64,000 nucleotides of DNA from Anderseniella sp963700895 (GCA_963700895.1 CAVOZI010000020.1:1-64000), one strand, 5' to 3'. Shown: positions 8,582-17,169, numbered from the stretch's first letter. Translations and numbers: made by a program. Notes: generated by a model from the letters alone, not told the origin.

Positions 8582-10204
8582 ATGGCAGGCGTACAAGGCA
8601 GGGTGGCACTGGTGACGGGGGCGGGCAGCGCGGGCGGGATCGGCTTTGCCTGCGCGCGGCTGCTCAAGGCGGCGGGCGCGAAGGTGGCGGTGACATCGAC
8701 CACGGAGCGCATCTTCGAGCGGGCGAAGGAACTGGGCGAGGACACGTTCGCGCATGTGGCGGACCTGGTGGAGACGGACCAGGTGGACGCGCTGGTGACG
8801 GCGGTGGAAGGCGCGCTCGGCCCCGTCGACATCGTGGTCAACAATGCCGGCATGGTGCAGACGGGCCACGACGAGCCGTCAAGGCTGGTGCACGAGATAC
8901 CCGACGAGCAGTGGCGGCGCGGCATGGACATCAACATCACCACGGTGTTCAAGATGACGAGGCGCGTGGTGCCCGGCATGATGGCGCGGCGCTATGGCCG
9001 CATCGTCAACATGAGCTCGGTGACGGGGCCGCTGGTGTCGAACCCCAAGGGCACGATCTATTCCGCCGCCAAGGCCGGCATCATGGGCATGACGCGGGCA
9101 CAGGCGATCGAACTGGCGGAATACAACATCACGGTCAATGGCATCGGCCCGGGCTGGATCGAGACGCCATCGTCCAGTCCCGAGGAAATCTTTGCCGGCA
9201 AGCAGGCGCCCATCGGGCGGCCCGGCACGGCGGACGAGATCGGCCACGTGGCGGTGTTCCTGGCCAGTGAGGAGGCGAGCTTCGTGACGGGGCAGCTGAT
9301 AGTGGCGGACGGCGGCAACACGCTGATGGAGTACAAGGGTCCCGCTGAGGGATACTATCGAGCGCGATCCGGAAAGTGGGAACCGGTTTCCGGACAAATT
9401 GCGCGAACAAGGAAGAATGACTTGGCCTATCCGCCCGAGCGCATCGTTTGCCTGACCGAAGAAACGGTGGAGGCGCTGTACCTGATGGGGCGCGACAGCC
9501 TGATTGCGGGGGTGACCGGCTACGCGGTGCGGCCGGCGCGCGTACGCAAGGAGAAGCCGCGGGTGGCGGCGTTCACCTCGGCCAATACGGGCAAGATACT
9601 GGCGCTGAAGCCGGACCTGGTGCTGGCGTTCTCCGACCTGCAGGCGGACATCGCGGCGAACCTGATCCGCCACGGCATCGCAGTGCACTGCTTCAACCAG
9701 CGTACCGTCGAGGGCATTTTCGACATGGTTCTGACGCTGGGCGCGCTGGTGGATGCGCGCGATGAGGCGCAAGGGCTGGTGGCGGGGTGGCGCGAAACCA
9801 TCGCGGCGCTGAAGGCATCGGCGCCGGAGGTGCGGCCACGGGTGTACTTCGAGGAGTGGGACGAGCCGATGATCACCGGCATTGGCTGGGTGTCGGAACT
9901 GATCGAGGTGGCGGGCGGGCAGGACTGCTTTGCGCACCTGCGCACCCGTCAGGCGGCGAAGGACCGGATCATCAGCCCGCACGAGGTGATCGCGGCGGCG
10001 CCCGATATCATCATCGGGTCGTGGTGCGGCAAGAAGTTTGTGCCTGAAAAGGTGGCGGCGCGGCCCGGCTGGGACGCCATACCGGCGGTGCGCAGCGGGC
10101 AGCTGCACGAGATCAAGTCGCCGTTGATCCTGCAGCCCGGCCCGGCAGCGCTGACGGACGGGCTCGACCGTCTGGTGACGATTGTCACAGCATGGCGGCA
10201 ATGA
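8582..10204 (+). CDS. Fused frame: short-chain dehydrogenase + BtuF-like cobalamin-binding protein, joined by a repeat
   Basis: 540 codons without a stop. Residues 1 to about 260 are a classical SDR: TGAGSAGGIG (12-21) for the dinucleotide, NNAG (87-90), catalytic Ser near 145, Y160 and K164, and the C-terminal VTGQLIVADGG. Residues about 281-540 match the BtuF-like ABC binding-protein family (RIVCLTEE, FTSANTGKILALKPDLVL, YFEEWDEP, IIGSWCGKKF) and lack a signal peptide. The linker (residues about 261-280) is translated from a palindromic repeat. A TTG at 9422 with AAGGA upstream could start the second part separately, and the SDR may have lost its stop by mutation or sequence error, so two genes are possible. 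AGGAGG precedes the ATG at 8582. Confidence 0.8.
   Translation: MAGVQGRVALVTGAGSAGGIGFACARLLKAAGAKVAVTSTTERIFERAKELGEDTFAHVADLVETDQVDALVTAVEGALGPVDIVVNNAGMVQTGHDEPSRLVHEIPDEQWRRGMDINITTVFKMTRRVVPGMMARRYGRIVNMSSVTGPLVSNPKGTIYSAAKAGIMGMTRAQAIELAEYNITVNGIGPGWIETPSSSPEEIFAGKQAPIGRPGTADEIGHVAVFLASEEASFVTGQLIVADGGNTLMEYKGPAEGYYRARSGKWEPVSGQIARTRKNDLAYPPERIVCLTEETVEALYLMGRDSLIAGVTGYAVRPARVRKEKPRVAAFTSANTGKILALKPDLVLAFSDLQADIAANLIRHGIAVHCFNQRTVEGIFDMVLTLGALVDARDEAQGLVAGWRETIAALKASAPEVRPRVYFEEWDEPMITGIGWVSELIEVAGGQDCFAHLRTRQAAKDRIISPHEVIAAAPDIIIGSWCGKKFVPEKVAARPGWDAIPAVRSGQLHEIKSPLILQPGPAALTDGLDRLVTIVTAWRQ
9362..9404. repeat. REP-like palindrome, copy 1 (inside the SDR/BtuF fused frame)
   Basis: TCCGGAAA (9368-9375) pairs with TTTCCGGA (9387-9394) around GTGGGAACCGG, with outer partly complementary GCGC and AAATTGCGC flanks. 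The same core occurs inverted at 57456-57498. It is translated as the linker between the two domains. Confidence 0.75.
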
Positions 10205-10295
10205 CACGCCCGGGTTGAAGTTGCATTGAGTGCATATTCCGGCATGCTGGTTTACGCAAAGGCTGGTTTTGCCGGCAACCGGACGGAGACGACAG

Positions 10296-10331
10296 ATGAT
10301 CAAGACCTTCATTCCCGCCGCCGCGGCGTAG
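10296..10331 (+). other. Tiny ORF with a good ribosome-binding site; possible frame-shifted small peptide
   Basis: GGAG lies 8 bases upstream of the ATG at 10296. The frame encodes only MIKTFIPAAAA before a TAG. In the neighbouring frame the sequence continues without a stop as VGEVYVKCGC and ends at the TAG at 10358-10360. One extra or missing base would join them into a peptide of about 21 residues with a Cys-Gly-Cys end. The interval 10205-10406 holds nothing else I can support. Confidence 0.25.
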
Positions 10332-10406
10332 GCGAGGTCTACGTGAAGTGCGGCTGCTAGGCGGTCGCGTTCCGGGGCAGGCGTGATTGCGTCCGGCCTT
10401 GCGGCC

Positions 10407-10793
10407 TCAGGCAGCCTCGTCGCGGGCGCGGGTCAGCATGTGGTCCTTCATGCGGTCCAGCCCGTCGAGGATGATGGCCTCGTTGGCGTGAAGCTCGGCA
10501 TCGGACACGGCCAGCCGCTGCAGGTCTTCCATCACTGCCTCGAGCACCTGAGGGCCTTGCTCATCCACCAGCCGCTGCAGGCAGCTGAGCAGCGTGGCGT
10601 CGTGTTCGGCGCGGCCGAGGGCTTCAAGCAGATGAGCCTGGGCGGCAGTGCGGTCCAGTCCGAGGCGGGTAATCAGGATGTCGGCGGCGGTCAGCAGTTC
10701 GACCGGGCGCAGCACCACGTCGGCGCGCGCAACAGTGACCAGCAGCTTGGTCATGGCCTCGGCCGGCAAGCTTCCGGCCTGTGACTGAGGCAT
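10407..10793 (-). CDS. TerB-like small helical protein
   Basis: 128 residues, all-helical, no signal peptide. The pattern AVSDAELHANEAIILDGLDRM near the C-terminus resembles the metal-binding helix pair of TerB-like domains, and the rest (LVTVARADVVLRPVELLTAADI) fits an all-alpha bundle; assignment is tentative. Transcribed alone. The region upstream of its start holds a perfect palindrome (10815-10830) and a near-consensus CtrA box (10841-10855), which suggests cell-cycle-linked control. Function unknown. Confidence 0.6.
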   Translation of the reverse strand: MPQSQAGSLPAEAMTKLLVTVARADVVLRPVELLTAADILITRLGLDRTAAQAHLLEALGRAEHDATLLSCLQRLVDEQGPQVLEAVMEDLQRLAVSDAELHANEAIILDGLDRMKDHMLTRARDEAA

Positions 10794-10814
10794 GTGAAAT
10801 CTCCCTAGGGAACA

Positions 10815-10830
10815 AGCGAATCAATTCGCT
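10815..10830. promoter_or_regulatory. Perfect palindrome upstream of the TerB-like gene
   Basis: AGCGAAT-CA-ATTCGCT is a perfect inverted repeat with a 2-base centre, 22 bases before the start at 10793. Size and position suit a dimeric repressor operator. No regulator is identified. Confidence 0.4.
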
Positions 10831-10840
10831 CATTCACACG

Positions 10841-10855
10841 TTAAGGGTGTGTTAG
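10841..10855. promoter_or_regulatory. Near-consensus CtrA box
   Basis: TTAA-N7-TTAG, one mismatch from the alphaproteobacterial CtrA consensus TTAA-N7-TTAA, about 48 bases upstream of the TerB-like gene. Confidence 0.4.
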
Positions 10856-10895
10856 GCATGATGAACGCCGGGTTAACGAAACCGGTGACTAGCGC

Positions 10896-11288
10896 TCATT
10901 CCGCCGGCACGGGCCGCGGCTTGCCGACTTCGTCCACTGCCACCATGACGAAATCGGCGTCCGTCACCTTGACCTTGTTGTGGGTCAGGTAGCGCTGGGC
11001 CCAGGCCTCGACCTCGATGGTCATCGACGTACGGCCAACCTTGGTGACGGTGGTATAGAGCTCCAGCGTGTCGCCGATCTTGACCGGCAGCTTGAACGAC
11101 AGGGCGTTGATGGCGGCGGTGACGACGCGGCCCCTTGCGCGCTCGCTGGCGCGGATACCTGCGGCCAGGTCCATCTGGGCGATCACCCAGCCGCCGAAAA
11201 CGTCGCCGGCGGCGTTGGCGTCGGCTGGCATGGCGATGACGCGGATAGTGAGGGCGCCGGTGGGCGCGGGGGGCGATTGCTTGCTCAT
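10896..11288 (-). CDS. yciA: Acyl-CoA thioesterase, YciA-type hotdog fold
   Basis: 130 residues forming one hotdog domain. YciA-type enzymes hydrolyse acyl-CoA thioesters in the cytoplasm. Seen: the N-terminal AMPADANAAGDVFGGWVIAQ, which contains the conserved asparagine-to-aspartate segment and the GG turn before the active-site helix; the helix MDLAAGIRA; and INALSFKLPVKIGDTLELY in the beta-sheet. The length agrees with E. coli YciA (132 aa). The gene stands alone. Confidence 0.88.
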   Translation of the reverse strand: MSKQSPPAPTGALTIRVIAMPADANAAGDVFGGWVIAQMDLAAGIRASERARGRVVTAAINALSFKLPVKIGDTLELYTTVTKVGRTSMTIEVEAWAQRYLTHNKVKVTDADFVMVAVDEVGKPRPVPAE

Positions 11289-11423
11289 GGCGAGAAACCT
11301 AAGCCGTCAGGGGCTGATGCAGCAAGCTGGAAAAACAGGGGCTTGATCCCTGTCAAGGCGGGTAGGAGGGCAATGCTTCAGGCTGTCACCATCAAGCCAC
11401 ACAGCACTGGAGGCGCGAAGCCC

Positions 11424-11708
11424 ATGAACCTCACGAAATTCATTCTCCTTGCCGGCGGTGTGCTGGTTGCGATTGCGCCGGCCGCCTTAGCGCAGACGCC
11501 AGTGTGGAAGCAGCTTGTCGAGCAGCAGTTGCTCAAGGAGCAGTTCTGCAAGGTCGAGTACTACGTGGCCGAGGATGTAACGGGCGAGGGCGAGGACCAG
11601 GTGGTCAAGGCGCGGGTGCACTGCACGGACGGGCGCGACTTCGACATTGAACGGCGCGGCGAGAGCATGAAGTTCCGCTTCGAGCCGTGTGACAAGACCT
11701 ATTGCTGA
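11424..11708 (+). CDS. Small secreted hypothetical protein
   Basis: 94 residues: a signal peptide (LTKFILLAGGVLVAIAPAALAQ, cleavage after ALA near residue 23) and a mature part with four cysteines (QFCKVEYY, VHCTDGRDF, EPCDKTYC), a spacing that allows two disulphides. GGAG lies about 11 bases upstream of the ATG at 11424. A longer frame from 10980 overlaps yciA antisense and is not real. Its last 10 bases overlap the convergent transporter gene. Function unknown. Confidence 0.75.
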   Translation: MNLTKFILLAGGVLVAIAPAALAQTPVWKQLVEQQLLKEQFCKVEYYVAEDVTGEGEDQVVKARVHCTDGRDFDIERRGESMKFRFEPCDKTYC

Positions 11709-12913
11709 TGACCGTTGCGCCGGGCCGGATGGGCGACGGTTGCGAGCAGTGCAAACACTGCCATGGCCCAGAAGCCGGTGTTGTGCCAGGTGCCCTGCGC
11801 GTAGCCGGCGGCCTGCGAGGCCAGCGCGCCGATGGTCATCTGCACGAAGCCGGCCAGCCCTGCGCCTGAACCGATGTTCCTTGGATCAACCGAGATGGCG
11901 GCAGTGAGCGCGTTGGGAATGGTGAGCCCGTTGCCAAAGGCGCATACAGCCATTGGCAGAAACAGGCTTGCCGGGTGGATAAAGCCGGCCACGGCAAGGC
12001 CCAGCATGGCGGCCGCACCCGCCAGCGTCAGCCAGTTGCCATAGCCTATCATGCGGTCGTTGCCGATGGCTTCAGAGTAGCGCCCGGAGGCGAAGTTGCC
12101 GGCCATGTAACCCAGAGCTGCAACGATGGTCCACATGCCGTACTCGACGGGCGAGTGGTCGCGAACGGTGATGATGATGTACGGTGCTACCGCGAGGTAG
12201 AGGAAGAACACCGCCGCGCCGAAAGACATGGTGGCGGTGTAGCCGCGAAACGCCTTGTTGCGCAGCAGCTGCGCATAAAGCTTCGTCCGGATCAGCGAGG
12301 CATCGGGCTGAAGCTTCATGTTGGTTTCAGGCAGGCTTGCCACGGCGCCGGCCAGCACCATCGCGCCGATCATGGCGAGCAGCCAGAAGCTCGCCCGGAA
12401 GGTGAAATGCTGGTCGAGGATGCCGCCGATGGCCGGTGCCACCATGGGCGCCACCACCCAGGCCATGGTGATGTAGCCCAGTACAGAGGCTGATTTCTCG
12501 CGCGAGTACATGTCGCGCACGATAGCCCGCGACAGGATCATGCCGGCGGCCCCGCCGATGGCTTGCACGCCGCGCGCCGCGATCAGCATTTCGATGGAGG
12601 TGGCGAGCGCGCAGGCGATACTGGCGGCGACGAACAGCGCCATGCCGGCGATCAGCATGGGGCGGCGGCCATAGCGGTCCGACAGCGGGCCGTAAAGCAG
12701 CTGGCACAGGGCGAGGCCTGCGAGATAGACGGTCAGCGTCAACTGCACCACGCCGGGCGAACTGGCGAAGGTGGCCTTGAGGCCCGGCATGGACGGGATG
12801 AAGATGTTGAGCGCCAGCGGCCCGATGGCCGCCATGGCGATCAGGATGGCAAAAGGCGCACGCGGCGCGGCGGTTGCCGCGGCGCTGCCGGTATCAGCGG
12901 TTTCGGAACTCAT
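11699..12913 (-). CDS. Bcr/CflA-type multidrug efflux MFS transporter
   Basis: About 404 residues with 12 predicted membrane helices. Family marks: the first-helix segment GPLALNIFIPSMPGL, the MFS motif GPLSDRYGRRP in the loop after helix 2, and ARGVQAIGGAAGMILSRAIVRD, typical of the drug:H+ antiporter group that includes Bcr and CflA. Inferred role: proton-driven export of drugs or metabolites across the inner membrane. Start chosen at MSSETAD (12913); six more residues to 12931 are possible. Its end overlaps the convergent secreted-protein gene by 10 bases. Confidence 0.87.
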   Translation of the reverse strand: MSSETADTGSAAATAAPRAPFAILIAMAAIGPLALNIFIPSMPGLKATFASSPGVVQLTLTVYLAGLALCQLLYGPLSDRYGRRPMLIAGMALFVAASIACALATSIEMLIAARGVQAIGGAAGMILSRAIVRDMYSREKSASVLGYITMAWVVAPMVAPAIGGILDQHFTFRASFWLLAMIGAMVLAGAVASLPETNMKLQPDASLIRTKLYAQLLRNKAFRGYTATMSFGAAVFFLYLAVAPYIIITVRDHSPVEYGMWTIVAALGYMAGNFASGRYSEAIGNDRMIGYGNWLTLAGAAAMLGLAVAGFIHPASLFLPMAVCAFGNGLTIPNALTAAISVDPRNIGSGAGLAGFVQMTIGALASQAAGYAQGTWHNTGFWAMAVFALLATVAHPARRNGHQQ

Positions 12914-13048
12914 CGGCCGGCAATAGACCACAGTTCTGCTGCGGGGTGACAGGCCGCTGATGACGCGCTGCCATGCGCTGCCGGCATGGCAGGCGGGGAG
13001 TTATTGGCGCGTGACCGCGACGGCGCCAACAGGCTACAAGCGATACCC

Positions 13049-13972
13049 ATGAGCGGTGAAACCAACATCACGAACCGGGATGCCGGGTCGGTGGCGCAAG
13101 GCCTTGTGGCCATGTGGGTGGCGGTGGTGTCGTTCTCCATTGCCGATGCAATCGGCAAGTGGGGCGGCGGCGAGGGCTTTGCCGCGGTGCAGATCGTGTT
13201 TTTCCGCTACCTGTTCGGGCTTGTTCCGCTGGCGCTGGTGTTGTGGTGGAACGGGTTCGAGGCGGTGCGCACCAGCCGGCCCTGGGCGCACGCGTTGCGC
13301 GGGCTGTTGCTGTCGGCGGCGCTGGCGCTATTCTTCTGGGGCCTCAAGTACGTGCCGCTGGCCGACGGGATTGCGGTGGCGTTCACCGCGCCCTTGTTCA
13401 TTACCGCGCTGTCGGTGCCGGTGCTGGGTGAACGGGTTGGCCCGGCGCGGTGGCTGGCGGTGCTGGTGGGGTTTGCCGGGATGCTGGTGATCGTGCAGCC
13501 GGGTACCGATACGTTCCGTCCGGAGATGGCGATCATCGTGGCGTCGGCCTTCGTGTTTGCGCTGGGCATCACCTATACCCGCAAGCTGTCGCGCACCGAG
13601 ACGGTGGCGGGCATGTTTACCTGGACGACGGTTGTCTCGCTGGCGGTGTTCGGGCCGCTGGCGCTGTTGACCTGGAAAACGCCGGAGGCGGGGCACCTCG
13701 GGGCGTTCGCCGCGCTGGGGCTGATCGGCGGCGCGGCGCATTATCTCGTCGGCATCGCTTATCGCAATGCGCCTGCCGCGGTCGTGGCGCCGCAGGAATA
13801 CGTGGCGCTGGTGTGGGGTGCGCTGATCGGCTGGTTCATGTGGGGCGACGTGCCCTCGTCGGCGACGTGGGCGGGCGCGGCCATCGTGGCAGCGGCGGGC
13901 GGGTTCATTGCGGTGCGCGAGCAGCGCGCAGAGCGCCGCCGCAAGGCTGCCGTGCCGGAGGCTATGGCATGA
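13049..13972 (+). CDS. EamA/DMT-family permease
   Basis: 307 residues with ten hydrophobic helices in two EamA repeats (about 20-150 and 160-295), the usual drug/metabolite transporter plan. The substrate is unknown. Conserved-looking segments include FFRYLFGLVPLALVL, PLADGIAVAFTAPLF and APQEYVALVWGALIGWFMWG. Start at MSGETNIT (13049); the frame is open further upstream, but that adds polar residues not seen in the family. It overlaps the next gene by ATGA and is therefore first of a three-gene unit with the RNA methyltransferase and a second EamA permease. Confidence 0.85.
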   Translation: MSGETNITNRDAGSVAQGLVAMWVAVVSFSIADAIGKWGGGEGFAAVQIVFFRYLFGLVPLALVLWWNGFEAVRTSRPWAHALRGLLLSAALALFFWGLKYVPLADGIAVAFTAPLFITALSVPVLGERVGPARWLAVLVGFAGMLVIVQPGTDTFRPEMAIIVASAFVFALGITYTRKLSRTETVAGMFTWTTVVSLAVFGPLALLTWKTPEAGHLGAFAALGLIGGAAHYLVGIAYRNAPAAVVAPQEYVALVWGALIGWFMWGDVPSSATWAGAAIVAAAGGFIAVREQRAERRRKAAVPEAMA

Positions 13973-15192
13973 GTGTCATGGAACTGGCGATCACGCAGAT
14001 GGGCGCGCGGGGCGAGGGCGTGGCCGATGACGGACGCAGCGGAGCGATCTATGTGCCGTACACGCTGCCGGGCGAGACGGTAGAGGCGGAGGTTCACGGC
14101 CAGCGTGGCCAGGTGCGCCGGGTGGTAGCGCCGTCGGCTGACCGGCATGAGCCTGAGTGCCGTTATTTCGGCAGTTGCGGCGGCTGCCTGACGCAGCACT
14201 GGTCGCCCGCGCCTTACGCGTCGTGGAAGCGGCAACTGGTGGTGGAGGCATTGGCCCGGCGGGGGCTGGGCGACGTGCCGGTGGCGGCGTTGCTGGACGC
14301 GCACGGGACTGGGCGGCGCCGGGTAACGCTGACGGTGGAGCGGGGCAAGGCCGGGTTCATGGCGCACCGCAGCCACGACCTGGTGGCGGTGGACCGCTGC
14401 CCGGTCCTGGCGCCGGCATTGCAGACCGCACCCGCCGTGGCCGCGGCGCTGGCCAGGGCGGTCGGTGCGCGCAAGCCGCTCAAGGTGCATGTGCTGGCAT
14501 CCGACAGCGGGCTCGACTGCGAACTGATCGGCGTGGGTGACCCGGAGCTTGATGCACGGGTGAAGGTGGCCGGGGTGGCGGAGGCGTTCGACCTGGCGCG
14601 GGTGACGGCCTCGGGCGAGCTGCTGATCGAGCGCCGCCGGCCGGTGCTGGATGCGGGCGGGGTGGCGGTGACGCCGCCGCCGGGCGGCTTCGCGCAGGCC
14701 ACCGCGGCGGGAGAGCAGGCGCTGGCGGCGCTGGTGACTAGGGCGCTGGAAGGCCAGCCAATCGTGGCCGACCTGTTCTGCGGCTGGGGCGCATTCGGTT
14801 TGCGACTGGCGCGGCAGTCGAAGGTGCTGGCGATGGATTCGGAGAAGGCGTCGATCACGGCGCTGGAGGCGGCGGTGCGCGGCACGAGCGGTCTCAAGCC
14901 GGTGGTGGCGCGCACGCGGGACCTGATGCGCGATCCGCTGACGGCGGCTGAAATGAAGGGCGTGACGGGGGTGGTGTTTGACCCGCCACGCGCAGGCGCT
15001 GCAGCGCAGGCGGCCGAGATCGTCAGCACCCCCGGCGTGGTCAAGGTGGTGGCGGTGTCGTGCGATGCCGGCACCTTTGCACGCGATGCCGGCGTGCTGG
15101 CGGACGGCGGTTTCCGGCTGGAGCAGGTGGTGCCGGTGGACCAGTTCCGCCACACGGCGCATGTCGAGATGGTGGGGGTATTCAGCCGGTGA
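13969..15192 (+). CDS. RlmD/RumA-type class I RNA m5U methyltransferase
   Basis: 407 residues. An N-terminal TRAM-like domain (MGARGEGVADDGRSGAIYVP) precedes an iron-sulfur motif (CRYFGSCGGC, with a later Cys in DRCPVL) and the SAM domain: VADLFCGWGAFGLRLA, VFDPPRAGA, and the catalytic-Cys motif VSCDAGTFARD. The family methylates U in 23S rRNA at C5, in E. coli U747 or U1939; which site is modified here cannot be told. Short against E. coli RlmD (433 aa) but complete. It overlaps both neighbouring permease genes by 4 bases, so all three are co-translated; the functional link is unclear. Confidence 0.88.
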   Translation: MSVMELAITQMGARGEGVADDGRSGAIYVPYTLPGETVEAEVHGQRGQVRRVVAPSADRHEPECRYFGSCGGCLTQHWSPAPYASWKRQLVVEALARRGLGDVPVAALLDAHGTGRRRVTLTVERGKAGFMAHRSHDLVAVDRCPVLAPALQTAPAVAAALARAVGARKPLKVHVLASDSGLDCELIGVGDPELDARVKVAGVAEAFDLARVTASGELLIERRRPVLDAGGVAVTPPPGGFAQATAAGEQALAALVTRALEGQPIVADLFCGWGAFGLRLARQSKVLAMDSEKASITALEAAVRGTSGLKPVVARTRDLMRDPLTAAEMKGVTGVVFDPPRAGAAAQAAEIVSTPGVVKVVAVSCDAGTFARDAGVLADGGFRLEQVVPVDQFRHTAHVEMVGVFSR

Positions 15193-16100
15193 GCGAGACA
15201 TCGCAACGCAAGGACCGCATCGACCTGGCGGGCGGCTTCTGGCTGGTGCTGTTCGCCGGGCTGATGGGCATCAACCAGGTGCTGGTGAAGCTGGTGAATG
15301 CAGGGCTTGCGCCGATTGCGCAGGCTGGCTTGCGCTCGATCTGCGCGCTGGGGCCGGTGCTGCTGTATGCGTGGTGGACGCGCAAGCGGCTGTCGGTGAG
15401 CGATGGCAGCCTGTTGCCCGGCGTCCTGTGCGGATCGCTGTTCGCCATCGAGTTCATGATGATGTTCACCGCCTTCGACTATACCTCGGTGTCGCGGGCC
15501 ACCATGCTGTTCTACACCATGCCGTTCTGGCTGGCGCTGGCGGCGCACTTTCTCATTCCCGGCGAGCGGCTGACGCTGCTGCGCACGGCCGGTCTGGCGC
15601 TGGCGATCACCGGTGTCGGCTGGGCGCTGGCCCACAATGAGCACCCGGCGAGCGATTATGCGCTGTTCGGCGACCTGTTGTGCATCGGCGGAGCAATGTG
15701 CTGGGCCGGCATTGCGCTGACCGCCCGGCTGACCAAGCTGTCGAAGTCCTCGCCCGAGATGCAGCTCGTCTATCAGCTGGCGGTGTCGAGCGTGATCCTG
15801 CTGCCGGTGGCGGCGCTGTCGGGGCCGATGCTGCGCGAGTTCACCCCGGCCATCGCGGCGATGTTCGCATTCCAGGTGCTGGTGGTGGTGGCGTTCGGTT
15901 TCCTGATGTGGTTCCGGGTGCTGGCGGTCTACCCGGCGTCCGACATGGCGTCATATGGCTTCCTGACGCCGCTGTTCGGCGTGGCTTTCGGCTGGCTGAT
16001 CCTTGGCGAGACGATCACCTGGGAATTCGTCGGCGCGCTGGCGATGGTGTGCATCGGCATCGTGATGGTGAACCGGAAGCCGAAGAAGAAGGCGGCATGA
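15189..16100 (+). CDS. EamA/DMT-family permease (second)
   Basis: 303 residues with ten membrane helices in two EamA repeats; the C-terminus is strongly basic (NRKPKKKAA), placing it in the cytoplasm. It starts at a GTG (15189) that overlaps the previous stop (GTGA). An earlier in-frame start at 15060 lies inside the methyltransferase and is rejected. Sequence is clearly different from the first EamA protein in this unit, so it is not a recent duplicate. Substrate unknown. A hairpin repeat begins about 20 bases past the stop. Confidence 0.85.
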   Translation: MSETSQRKDRIDLAGGFWLVLFAGLMGINQVLVKLVNAGLAPIAQAGLRSICALGPVLLYAWWTRKRLSVSDGSLLPGVLCGSLFAIEFMMMFTAFDYTSVSRATMLFYTMPFWLALAAHFLIPGERLTLLRTAGLALAITGVGWALAHNEHPASDYALFGDLLCIGGAMCWAGIALTARLTKLSKSSPEMQLVYQLAVSSVILLPVAALSGPMLREFTPAIAAMFAFQVLVVVAFGFLMWFRVLAVYPASDMASYGFLTPLFGVAFGWLILGETITWEFVGALAMVCIGIVMVNRKPKKKAA

Positions 16101-16121
16101 GCTCGCCTACTTTCCGATTGA

Positions 16122-16216
16122 TTTCGCTCACGCCAGCATCGCTTGCGCGATGCGGCTCCGCGGGGGCGGCCTGACCGGCCGGCGCGCGGTCGCGCCTGCC
16201 TCGCCTTCGGCTCGGT
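16122..16216. repeat. Dispersed hairpin repeat, copy B
   Basis: Begins TTTCGCTCACGCCAG, then a hairpin GCATCGC (16136-16142) with GCGATGC (16147-16153), GGCTCCGCGGGGGCGGCC, and further self-complementary GC-rich blocks up to CTTCGGCTCGG. It matches copy C over its full length and copy A over about 60 bases. It fills the gap between two convergent genes. Confidence 0.8.
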
Positions 16217-16219
16217 GAA

Positions 16220-17044
16220 TTAAGTGCCGTGGTTGAGCACCACGACGCGGGCGCCGACGAGGACGCGGCGATGCAGTTCGTCGATGTCCTGGTTGAGCAT
16301 GCGGATGCAACCCGACGACATGGCCTTGCCGATGGAGGAGGGGTCGTTGGTGCCGTGAATGCGGTAGAGCGTGTCCTTGCCGGTCATGTCGAACAGGTAG
16401 AGGGCGCGCGCACCGAGCGGATTGTCCGGGCCGCCGGGCATGCCGTTGGCCCACGGTGCTGCGGCCGGATCGCGCGAGACCATCTCGGCCGGTGGGGTCC
16501 AGCGGGGCCAGCGCGCCTTGCGGCCCACATAGGCCTCGCCCTGCCAGCGGAAGCCGTCCCGCCCGACGCCGACACCGAAACGCAGGGCCTGACCGCCGTC
16601 GCGCACGAGGTAGAGGTGACGGTTTTTCGTGTCGACGACGATGGTGCCGGGCCACTCGGGCCCATTGTACCGGACCAGCTGGCGGCGGAACTGCGGCTTG
16701 ATCTTGTTGTCGGGCACGCGCTCGATGGGAAAGTCGAACGGGCTTTCCAGCGGCGGGCGCGGGGCGGCGGCCTGCGGTGGCAGTTGCGGTTCGTGAGCCT
16801 GCGACGGCGGCAGCGGCTGCTGGTTCGGGTGACTGCCATAGGGGTCGGCATTGGCCGGCGAGACGGAGCCGGTAGCGTCCTCGCGGCGCAGAGGATTGAG
16901 CGAGTAGCCGCCATTGCGGCGCAGCCAGTCGTCGATGGCGTCGATACTGAACTGCTGGGCGCGCGCCGGGGCTGCCGCTGCGGCCGCCAGGGCTGCGGCG
17001 CCGCCAAGGCCGAGAAACCTGCGCCTGCCGATCATCTTGCTCAT
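16220..17044 (-). CDS. L,D-transpeptidase (YkuD domain), Tat-exported
   Basis: 274 residues. The N-terminus has a twin-arginine signal (GRRRFLGLGG then an alanine-rich hydrophobic stretch). A proline/glutamine-rich linker follows (about 60-105), then the YkuD domain with TIVVDTKNRHLYLV, catalytic H230 (IHGTN) and C246 (SSGCIR). Such enzymes crosslink peptidoglycan or attach proteins to it through meso-diaminopimelate. The ATG at 17044 has GGGGGTGA just upstream; the TTG at 17059 is less likely. A near-consensus CtrA box lies about 71-85 bases upstream. A shorter relative is at 38211-38795. Confidence 0.9.
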   Translation of the reverse strand: MSKMIGRRRFLGLGGAAALAAAAAAPARAQQFSIDAIDDWLRRNGGYSLNPLRREDATGSVSPANADPYGSHPNQQPLPPSQAHEPQLPPQAAAPRPPLESPFDFPIERVPDNKIKPQFRRQLVRYNGPEWPGTIVVDTKNRHLYLVRDGGQALRFGVGVGRDGFRWQGEAYVGRKARWPRWTPPAEMVSRDPAAAPWANGMPGGPDNPLGARALYLFDMTGKDTLYRIHGTNDPSSIGKAMSSGCIRMLNQDIDELHRRVLVGARVVVLNHGT

Positions 17045-17114
17045 CAATTCACCCCCCAATCCAATGCTCCCTGCACTACATGCGCCGAGCCTGACCAGAG
17101 TAAGGCAATCCTGG

Positions 17115-17129
17115 TTAAGAGTTTGTTAG
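17115..17129. promoter_or_regulatory. Near-consensus CtrA box upstream of the L,D-transpeptidase
   Basis: TTAA-N7-TTAG (GGTTAAGAGTTTGTTAGG), one mismatch from TTAA-N7-TTAA. CtrA commonly controls cell-envelope and division genes in alphaproteobacteria. Confidence 0.45.
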
Positions 17130-17169
17130 GGTTAGGATAAGTTTACGGCCCGATGAGGGAGGCAATGCG

